Both the position numbers and the translations under genes were made by a program. From contig CAMEOC010000046.1 of NCBI GenBank assembly GCA_945929285.1, positions 1-7,345 on the forward strand: a DNA stretch of 7,345 nt. Reading direction: 5' to 3'. Source of the stretch: an uncultured Mucispirillum sp. GTDB lineage: Bacteria; Chrysiogenota; Deferribacteres; Deferribacterales; Mucispirillaceae. The notes below the pieces were generated by a model. The model was not told where the DNA came from. It searched no databases and worked only from the letters and a program-made list of their open reading frames with translations. Positions 1 through 6,400 of the stretch are shown here, piece after piece (positions within the stretch are counted from its first letter, which is position 1; every line of letters begins with the position of its first letter).

Positions 1-48
1 GCAATAAAAGCAGCTGGTGCACTGCATGCAGACTTGGAGCTGATGTAA
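1..48 (+). CDS. flgI: FlgI, flagellar P-ring protein, C-terminal end only
   Basis: Partial gene running in from the left edge. Only the last 15 codons and the TAA stop (46-48) are present. They read AIKAAGALHADLELM, which matches the conserved C-terminus of FlgI (typically ...LKAAGALHAEL..). FlgI is a Sec-exported periplasmic protein that forms the P ring around the rod in the peptidoglycan layer, so its presence implies a Gram-negative envelope. The stop codon overlaps the flgJ start by one base (TAATG), so translation of the two is probably coupled. The call rests on a short tail, but that tail is very characteristic and flgJ is the usual next gene. Confidence 0.85.
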   Translation, partial: AIKAAGALHADLELM

Positions 49-446
49 TGGTTGAGTTAGCTAAATTAAATGCAAATGTAGAGCTTTCAAGAGAAGAAGC
101 AAAAGCAAAGAAAGATAAAGAGTTAAGAGATGCTTGTGCAGCCTTTGAAGGTATGTTTATGGATATGATGATGAAAACCATGCGAAAAGCTAGTATGGAA
201 TCATCTTTAGTTAAAAAAAGTAACGGCGAAAAAATATTTACAGAAATGCTAGACCAGCAGTATGTGGATATTTTAGCAAAAAGACAGGATTCTGGTTTAG
301 GTGAAACATTATACCAGCACTTAAAACAGACTATGCCACAGTATAGAGATGAGGGAAAAATTTTCCACAGGGAGTTAAACCCTTATGCAGTTCAGCAGAA
401 AAGGCAGGAAAGCATTTCTGCAGAAAGTTTAGATATGGTGCAATAA
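48..446 (+). CDS. flgJ: FlgJ-type rod-binding protein, single domain without muramidase
   Basis: This 132-residue protein matches the N-terminal rod-binding domain of FlgJ (Rod-binding family). The signature helix ACAAFEGMFMDMMMKTMRK lies at about residues 30-48. The second conserved block, IFTEMLDQQYVDILAKR followed by GLGETLYQHL, is at about 63-92, and a polar tail of some 40 residues follows. FlgJ of enteric bacteria is about 310 residues and carries a C-terminal peptidoglycan hydrolase; here that domain is absent, so this protein is inferred to scaffold or cap rod assembly while another enzyme opens the wall. Single-domain FlgJ is common outside the beta/gamma-proteobacteria. The ATG at 48 overlaps the flgI stop, and GGAG at 36-39 gives a suitably spaced ribosome site. 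It is the last gene of its operon, with a terminator about 40 bases downstream. Confidence 0.9.
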   Translation: MVELAKLNANVELSREEAKAKKDKELRDACAAFEGMFMDMMMKTMRKASMESSLVKKSNGEKIFTEMLDQQYVDILAKRQDSGLGETLYQHLKQTMPQYRDEGKIFHRELNPYAVQQKRQESISAESLDMVQ

Positions 447-480
447 ATTCTATCACTTCACAATAAATTCACACACTTAA
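441..480 (+). repeat. Duplicated 20-base unit over the flgJ stop
   Basis: CAATAAATTC occurs at 441-450 and again at 461-470. The following ten bases agree at six positions, so the two adjacent 20-base units match at about 16 of 20. The first copy contains the flgJ stop codon. It looks like an old small tandem duplication; no function is evident. Confidence 0.55.
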
Positions 481-483
481 ATT

Positions 484-519
484 AGAAAGGGGAGGCTTAT
501 GCTTCCCTTTTCTAGTTTT
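484..519 (+). terminator. Rho-independent terminator after flgJ
   Basis: Arms at 484-496 (AGAAAGGGGAGGC) and 501-513 (GCTTCCCTTTTCT) form a 13-pair stem with two G-U pairs and the four-base loop TTAT. A short T run (516-519) follows. The hairpin sits about 40 bases after the flgJ stop and just ahead of a promoter-like element, which suits the end of the flgI-flgJ transcript. The T tract is short, so termination may be partial. Confidence 0.75.
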
Positions 520-532
520 AAAAGTCAAATTG

Positions 533-548
533 TGGCATAAAATTTGCT
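533..548 (+). promoter_or_regulatory. Sigma-54 (RpoN) type promoter upstream of flgM
   Basis: TGGCATAAAATTTGCT matches the -24/-12 sigma-54 consensus (TGGCAC-N5-TTGCW). The GG at 534-535 and GC at 546-547 have exactly the required spacing, and transcription would start near 559. The site lies just after the flgJ terminator and 181 bases before the flgM start. RpoN control of mid-class flagellar genes is well established in several lineages. The site is inferred from sequence only; rpoN and its activator are not in this window. Confidence 0.6.
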
Positions 549-582
549 TATTAAAAATTGAAAAAATTTGTTTACGGATAGC

Positions 583-600
583 TTAGGCAAATTTACCTAA
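583..600. promoter_or_regulatory. Near-perfect 18-base palindrome, possible operator
   Basis: TTAGGCAAATTTACCTAA is its own reverse complement except for one mismatched pair (C588 against A595). It lies between the sigma-54-type and sigma-28-type promoters. Its right part, AAATTTACCTAAA (589-601), recurs inverted and exact at 1046-1058, just after flgM. The shape suits a dimeric regulator site, but no regulator can be named. Confidence 0.4.
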
Positions 601-637
601 AAACATGCAGCAGGAGGAGCGGTTTCTTAATAAAACT

Positions 638-676
638 GCACTTTAAAAAAATATTTAATTTTTTTAAAAAAAGTGC
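638..676. repeat. A/T-tract inverted repeat next to the flgM -35 box
   Basis: GCACTTT (638-644) and AAAGTGC (670-676) are exact inverted arms around long A and T tracts. The right arm ends one base before the -35 element at 677. Phased A/T tracts in this position could act as an UP element or bend the DNA. A weak second terminator, using the T run at 682-687, is the other possibility. Confidence 0.4.
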
Positions 677-704
677 TAAAGTTTTTTAAGAGTAAGTCCG
701 ATAG
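677..704 (+). promoter_or_regulatory. Sigma-28 (FliA) promoter of flgM
   Basis: TAAAGTTT at 677-684 is an exact match to the FliA -35 consensus. CCGATA at 698-703, within GTCCGATAG, matches the core of the -10 consensus GCCGATAA. The spacer is 11-12 bases, as expected, and transcription would start near 711-713, shortly before the flgM ribosome site. Control of flgM by the sigma factor it inhibits is the usual feedback loop in flagellar regulons. Confidence 0.8.
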
Positions 705-728
705 GGAAGATGAGCATTGGAGGATATT

Positions 729-1031
729 ATGAGGATTAATAGCAACATGATGAGTGGTATGGACACTCTGGAACAAACTTCCCGCACAAGAAATGTGGAA
801 AAAACTTCTGCAGAGCAGCAGCAGGCTACTGGTGTTGAAAGTGATAATGTAACATTATCTAAAAAAAGTAAAGATGTTTCTGAAATGACATTAACTTTAA
901 AAAGTATGCCAGATGTTAGGGATGATAAAATTGCTGATTTAAAAGAGCGTATTGCAAACGGCACTTACAATATATCAGCTAAAGATGTGGCTGCAAAAAT
1001 AGTTAATACTGCTTTAGAAGACATATTCTAG
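729..1031 (+). CDS. flgM: FlgM, anti-sigma-28 factor
   Basis: The product is a 100-residue FlgM. It has a polar, disordered N-terminal half rich in Ser, Thr and Gln. The sigma-binding C-terminal half includes the family landmarks SDNVTLSKKSKDV, SMPDVRDDKIADLKERIANGTY and ISAKDVAAKIVNTALE (about residues 38-97). FlgM binds FliA in the cytoplasm and blocks late-gene transcription until it is exported through the finished hook-basal body. The frame is open back to a TTG at 717, but that codon overlaps the Shine-Dalgarno sequence GGAGG (719-723), which is correctly placed five bases before ATG 729. The ATG start also gives the usual MRI.. N-terminus. A sigma-28-type promoter lies directly upstream and a sigma-54-type one further out, so two inputs are likely. 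flgN follows after 78 bases. Confidence 0.92.
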   Translation: MRINSNMMSGMDTLEQTSRTRNVEKTSAEQQQATGVESDNVTLSKKSKDVSEMTLTLKSMPDVRDDKIADLKERIANGTYNISAKDVAAKIVNTALEDIF

Positions 1032-1045
1032 TATTTATTATAGAA

Positions 1046-1074
1046 TTTAGGTAAATTTCCATATAGCTTATCCC
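1046..1074. repeat. Inverted partner of the 576-601 element
   Basis: TTTAGGTAAATTT (1046-1058) is the exact reverse complement of 589-601. The match extends imperfectly: the reverse complement of 1046-1073 begins GGATAAGCT, compared with GGATAGCTT at 576-584. The pair of roughly 27-base inverted elements brackets flgM together with its sigma-28-type promoter. It may be a second regulator site; no recombinase gene is in view. Confidence 0.45.
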
Positions 1075-1109
1075 AAAATATAAAGGTTAGCCTTTTAAGG
1101 GGGATATAT

Positions 1110-1598
1110 ATGGAACACAATTCTTTTAATAATTTAGTGGAGATACTCAAATCTCAGGTTATTCATTATACTGATATTAGAGATACTCTTTCACAGGAAA
1201 GAACTGCAGTTACAAGCTGGGATACTAATACTATGTTTGAGCTTAACAAACATAAAGAACAGCTTGTAAAAAAAGAAAAGCTTTTAGAAGAAGCCAGGAA
1301 AACATTATCACAGCGTCTTATGCAGGAGCATAATTTAGAAGATGATACTATATCTTCCATAATAGAAGTGTGTGATGATGAAAAAGCTCGCGAAGATTTA
1401 ACTAACCTTCGTGATAATCTTTTAGTATTAGTTTCTGAAATATCTCAAATAACAGTTTCATTAAAAGTGCTTTATAACACTAACCTTAAAATTATGCACG
1501 ATGTAAAAGTTCGCATGGGCTACCTGCCTTCAAATAAATACGGCTTAGATAATAAAAGCGCATCATCTCTGCCTTCATCATTACAGGTTATAGGCTAA
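1110..1598 (+). CDS. flgN: FlgN, export chaperone for FlgK and FlgL
   Basis: The product is 162 residues, the usual length for FlgN. It is largely helical and charged. The first helical hairpin (about residues 8-75) contains the family pattern L..ER.A...WD...+..L...KE.LV+KE+LLEEAR. A second long helix (about 100-140) ends in VRMGYLPSNKYGLDN, resembling the FlgN tail with its YG.D motif. FlgN is a cytoplasmic type III export chaperone that binds the C-terminal helices of FlgK and FlgL and delivers them to the export gate. Both clients are encoded directly downstream. The ATG at 1110 has a strong site, AAGGGGG (1097-1103), six bases upstream. FlgN is divergent in sequence, so part of the confidence comes from its place between flgM and flgK. 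Confidence 0.85.
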   Translation: MEHNSFNNLVEILKSQVIHYTDIRDTLSQERTAVTSWDTNTMFELNKHKEQLVKKEKLLEEARKTLSQRLMQEHNLEDDTISSIIEVCDDEKAREDLTNLRDNLLVLVSEISQITVSLKVLYNTNLKIMHDVKVRMGYLPSNKYGLDNKSASSLPSSLQVIG

Positions 1599-1611
1599 GG
1601 GGAGGTGCAAA

Positions 1612-3381
1612 ATGAGTAATTTATTTGGTATGATATGGACAGGGGTTTCTGGCATATATGCAGCCCAAACTGGTATATCTGTAACAGGTAATAATATGGC
1701 CAATATGAAAACGGAAAATTATTCCAGGCAGACTGTAGAGCTGGTTACTAAAAAACCACAGTATACATATAATGGAGCGATAGGCAAAGGTGTGGATGTG
1801 GCAGGTGTAAGAAGGGAGTATGATGATTTACTTGCTTCCAGCGTTCGCACTACAAATTCAGCACTGCAGTATTACACTTCCACAAGCTCAACACTGCAAA
1901 GTGCTATGTTATATTTTAATGAGCTTGAATCAGGCTCTGGCCTTGGGGATGCTTTGAAAGATTACTTTAATGCATGGCAGGATTTAAGTAATTCAGCACC
2001 AGATGATACTTCAGAATCATTAACAAAAAGAACAGTTTTAGTGGAAGCTGCCGATGCTTTGGCATCTAAAATAACAGAAGGTTATAAATATTTAGAAGAT
2101 GCAAGAAAACAGGCAGATACTATTATACAACAGGAAGTAGATGCTGTTAATGAAATAACAAGCCAAATAGCAAGGTTAAATAAAGAAATAGTAGCAGCAG
2201 AAGCTTTAGGTCAGCCTGCTAATGAACTTAGAGATATGCGGGACGGTTTAGTTGATGATTTAGCTAAAAAAACAGAAGTAACCACATTTTTAAGGGAGGA
2301 TGGCTCGCTGTATGTTTCCATGAAAGGTCAAACACTGGTAGATGGCGGTACTGCCCATATATTATTAACTGAAAAAGACCCAAAAAATAATAACCACTTA
2401 AAAGTAATGTGGAAAACAGATAATCCAAATTCAAAACCAATAGATATGACATCTATGATGAAAAACGGCACCATAGCAGCACAACTGCAGGTGAGAGATA
2501 ATGAATTAAAGCAGTACCAGTCTGATTTAGATGCACTGGCAAAAAAAATGATAGAAGAAACAAACAGAATACATGCCGCAGGTATGGGGCTTGATAAGGC
2601 TTCAGAATATACTGGCAAAACACAAGTTATAAACCCAGAATATGCTTTAAGCAGCCCGGAAGGTGGGCTTCCTTACCATGTAAAAACTGGCTCTTTTGAG
2701 ATAAATGTTTCCACTCCAACAGGCAAGCAGGACGAAAATGGCAATGAAATATATGATAATAAAAAAATAGTTGTGCAGGTAAATGCTAATGATACATTAA
2801 AAACAGTATTAGATAGGATAAATAAGGAAGCAGGTAATATGGTTTCTGCATCATTAAATATTGATAATACTGTTACCATAAAAGCAGCGGCAGGCTCTTA
2901 TATTTCTTTTGCCAATGATACATCAGACTTTTTATTAGCAACAGGTATGAACTCATTTTTTTCAGGAAGCTCTGCTCAAGATATGGCATTAAATTCTGCT
3001 GTTAAAGAAAACCCAAGGTTGATTGCAGCTTCAGAATTTGGTGCAGAAGGAGATAATACTAATGCTTTAAAAATATCTAAATTACAGACTACTTCATTTT
3101 CAACAGTAAAAGGTAATGTAACATTTTCAGCCTTTTATGGTTATTTTATAGGAGAGATGAGTAGTGCAAAATCTCAGGCAGAAACATATAAAGCTACTAC
3201 AAATATGGCTTATACTGAGCTTAATACACAGCTTATGTCTATCCGCGGTGTATCAGAAGAAGATGAGCAGATAAATTTAGCGCTTTACCAAAAAATGTTT
3301 GAAGCAAACTCCAGGTATATAAATGTGGTAGATGAAATGTTAAACACTTTAATAAATGGGCTAGGTTCAGTTGGCAGGTAA
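1612..3381 (+). CDS. flgK: FlgK, hook-associated protein 1
   Basis: This 589-residue protein forms the hook side of the hook-filament junction and is exported by the flagellar type III system. The N-terminal D0/D1 helices hold the rod/hook/HAP signature ISVTGNNMANMKTENYSRQ (residues 22-40). Coiled-coil D1 sequence follows, for example ITSQIARLNKEI and ELRDMRDGLVDDLAKK. The C-terminal D0 (about 540-589) has VSEEDEQINLALYQKMFEANSRYINVVDEMLNTLING, the typical FlgK end. Residues of about 355-450 look like a Flagellin_IN-type insertion: FEINVSTPTG, KKIVVQV, LKTVLDRINKEA, VTIKAAAGSYISF. There is no cleaved signal peptide, as expected for this export route. Its start follows the flgN stop by 13 bases, and a strong AAGGGGAGG (1597-1605) precedes it, so the two genes are probably co-translated. 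A sigma-54-like element overlaps its last codons. Confidence 0.96.
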   Translation: MSNLFGMIWTGVSGIYAAQTGISVTGNNMANMKTENYSRQTVELVTKKPQYTYNGAIGKGVDVAGVRREYDDLLASSVRTTNSALQYYTSTSSTLQSAMLYFNELESGSGLGDALKDYFNAWQDLSNSAPDDTSESLTKRTVLVEAADALASKITEGYKYLEDARKQADTIIQQEVDAVNEITSQIARLNKEIVAAEALGQPANELRDMRDGLVDDLAKKTEVTTFLREDGSLYVSMKGQTLVDGGTAHILLTEKDPKNNNHLKVMWKTDNPNSKPIDMTSMMKNGTIAAQLQVRDNELKQYQSDLDALAKKMIEETNRIHAAGMGLDKASEYTGKTQVINPEYALSSPEGGLPYHVKTGSFEINVSTPTGKQDENGNEIYDNKKIVVQVNANDTLKTVLDRINKEAGNMVSASLNIDNTVTIKAAAGSYISFANDTSDFLLATGMNSFFSGSSAQDMALNSAVKENPRLIAASEFGAEGDNTNALKISKLQTTSFSTVKGNVTFSAFYGYFIGEMSSAKSQAETYKATTNMAYTELNTQLMSIRGVSEEDEQINLALYQKMFEANSRYINVVDEMLNTLINGLGSVGR

Positions 3382-3387
3382 TTTGCT
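3372..3387 (+). promoter_or_regulatory. Sigma-54 (RpoN) type promoter upstream of flgL
   Basis: TGGCAGGTAATTTGCT has GG (3373-3374) and GC (3385-3386) at the exact -24/-12 spacing and matches most of the consensus. It spans the flgK stop codon. Transcription would start near 3398, giving an flgL leader of about 38 bases. It resembles the 533-548 element closely (TGGCA, then ATTTGCT, with the same spacing). GCA alanine codons make partial matches frequent in this genome, so the noncoding overlap and the position count for as much as the match. Confidence 0.5.
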
Positions 3388-3435
3388 ATAAGTTGATATA
3401 GGAAAATATTGCCAATAAAAATACGGAGCATTATT

Positions 3436-6400
3436 ATGAGAGTAACATTTAATATGCGTGCAATGCAAATGCAAAATATGCTTTCTACAAGCTTAACAAA
3501 CTATACAGAAGCTTTAAAAAAAGCAAGTGCACAGCAAAATTTAATAAAACCATGGGAAGATACCAGTAAATATGTAGGGTCATATAATGTTCAAAATATG
3601 ATAGATGAGCTTACCCAGTTTAGTGAAAATGCCAATAGTGCATCAAACTGGCTTAAAAATACAGAAGCAGAATTACAGGAACTTGTAGAAGCATTAAAAA
3701 AAGCTAGAGATGATTACGCTATTGCAGGTGCATCAGATTCTTATGATGAAGAAAGCAGGAAAGCTTTAGCTCAAGATGTATTAAGTTTATATAACCAGAT
3801 AATGGATATAGCCAATGCCAGCTATAACGGCAGGTATATTTTTGGGGGCTATCAAACAGGTAAACCACCTTTTGCAGGTGGCACAAATGAAGTTACCAAT
3901 GTAATTACAAGAAACGAAAACGGCGAAAATCTTTCAGGTGATGCTATTACAAAAGATGTGTTTAGCGATATGACAGAACTAAAATCTGGCAAATACACTG
4001 CAAAAGTAACAGTGGTAGATGGTATTGCAAAACTACAGCTTTACGATGAAAAAGGCGGCCTTGTAATAATGGATTCCAACGGTTCAGATGAATCAGGAGG
4101 CACTGGCAATAAATCATCTGTTTCATTATCCTTTGAATATGAGCCTGGAAAAGTTATAAATACAGGCAGGGGCATATCCTTTAAAATGCCTGAAGATTTA
4201 GAAAATCCAACAAGTATAGTAATGGAGTTTGACTATAAATCTGGCTCAGAAATCACATACCAGGGTGATAATGGCTATATTTACACTCAAATAGGCTATA
4301 ATCAAGATATAGCCGTAAATATGCCAGGAAGTAACATATTTACCCAGTCCAGCTTAATATTACAGGGCTCATCTTTTAATAAAATAAATGGGCTTCCTGC
4401 AACTATAAACAGCTTATTTTCAAGCCTTGATGGCACAAATATAGGTATAGGCGATTCCATAGAAATAGCAGGCACAGACCACAACGGTAATAAAGTGGGT
4501 GTTGCAAGTTTAGTTTCAAACAGCAACCCAAATTTAGATTTAGCCACAGCTTCAGAAAAAGAAAGAACTTTAACCATAACTTATGGTGATAAGTTATATA
4601 AAATAGTGGTGCCGCAAAAAGCGTATAACTCCACAGAAGAATTGGCAGGTGCTATTAATAACGAGCTTAAAAATGCAGAATATATAGGTGCATTAAACGG
4701 CCTTGGAAATGTAAACGATTTAACAATAGATGGTTACCAGAACACAATAAATACTCAGGTAAATTCTGGTAAATATTTAGGTGAAACAACTCAAGATGGT
4801 AAAAACAGGTTTAAAGTAGACTTATCAAACCAGTTAAAAATTTCTGCCGATGGAGACAGGCTTAATTTTCAAAGCCAAAAAGCAGGTGATAATGTGCGTA
4901 TTGCCGTAACAGGCTCAGACCAAAGTTTACTAGGCTTTAAAGGTGCCACTGTTGCAGCAGAAGGAAAAGACATTATTTTTGAAGTGGGCTATGATTTCCA
5001 CAGGGAAAATATAGAGCAAATTGAGACAATACACTCAAATTTTGACCTAAACGGCACAAACTACACTTTTTATGTAAACGGTAAAGAAGTAAATATAAAT
5101 AAACCAGCAACAACACTAACAACACTAACAACACTAACAAACCCAGAATTTGCAGGGCTTAGGTTTGGCACAGATGATATAGTGCTTGAAGTTGCAGGTA
5201 GAAAAATAGAAGTAAAAGCATCAGAATTTAATGCAGTTCCAGCGGCTGATAGACCTGCCTTTTTAAACGAAAAACTAAGAGAAGCAGGACTTGGTGGAGA
5301 AGCTACAGTAGCTGGATTTACAGATAATGGTAATGGAACTTTTGATATAGGAATAACTATTGCAAGCCCTTCTAAAAAAGAAATAGAATTAGCTTTTGAT
5401 GAGGCTTTAAGAAAAGCAGGGTTTGATTTTGGAGTAGGTGTAAGCCTTGATTTAAACCCAAATGACCCGGCAAACTTAGGCAACTATGATATAACATTTT
5501 CTCTGCAAAACTATAATTCCAGTAGAGATGCAACATTAACTACAACAGCTTATGATAATACAACTATACCACCAACTTCTGATATGAAAACTGCAAAACT
5601 AGATAGAACAGGCTTAAATGCAGCAGAAGAAAAAACATTAGGTGATTATGTAGATTTCATAAAAGAGTTATACGGGCAAACAGTAGATGTTTCTATTGTA
5701 GATGGTAAATTAACCATAGCAGACTTAAGAAATGGCAACAGTAAACTTTCTTTTAGAACAAATGCTAAAAATCAGGGTGTAACCCATGCCAATGACCAGG
5801 TAACAATTATAGGGGGTGCATACACTGGTAAAAAAGATGATAACTGGAAAGTTTCTGTAACAACTACTTTAGGCACAAACGACCAAAGAAATATATCTAT
5901 TACCATACTTGATAAAAACGGCAATAAAATATATGACCAGGTTACAATACAGCTTCCGAACGGGATAACTATCCCGCCAGATGATATGGAAATACCAAAC
6001 CCACTAGACCCAGCTAAAAGGGAAGCAACAACCACTTTCCAAATAGATTTAAAATCAGAGCCGGGGCTTACTTTTGGTGATGTAAATGTATTAGAAACTG
6101 GTAAAAATGTAAATGTATTTAGGGCGTTGGAAAACTTAATGCATGCTTTAGAGCATAATATTACTAAAAACGGTTTTGGAGAGCCTTCAGCTTGGAAAGC
6201 TACCGATTTAAACTCCACTGCAAAACCATTTTTAGATGGTATTTTCCAAGGCAACTTTAACGATAACTGGAAATACGAAATATTATCAGATAAAGATAAA
6301 ACAGATTTTTACCTGCAAAATGAATATAAAACTACAAGTGGAACAATTAAGTATGACCCAGCAATAACTATAAATGGAACACCACTTTCTTTTGGGGTGG

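Noticed and set aside
605..646. Small ORF of 13 codons (MQQEERFLNKTAL)
   Set aside because: No ribosome site precedes the ATG, it is very short, and it lies in a promoter region. AGGAGGAG at 612-619 also has no start codon at proper distance.
717..728. TTG start for flgM four codons upstream
   Set aside because: The TTG overlaps the GGAGG ribosome site that serves ATG 729, and nothing suitable lies before it.
1081..1107. Sigma-28-like element TAAAGGTT-N11-GGGGATAT before flgN
   Set aside because: Its -10 part is the flgN ribosome site and start would fall inside the flgN start region, so it cannot sensibly drive flgN.
3409..3435. TTG start for flgL nine codons upstream
   Set aside because: It has no good ribosome site, and the added residues do not look like FlgL. 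ATG 3436 gives the standard MRV(T/S).. start with GGAG at 3425-3428.
5070..6254. Long open frames on the - strand opposite flgL (137 and 160 codons)
   Set aside because: They mirror the flgL codon pattern, have no family resemblance or ribosome sites, and lie within a confidently coding + strand gene.
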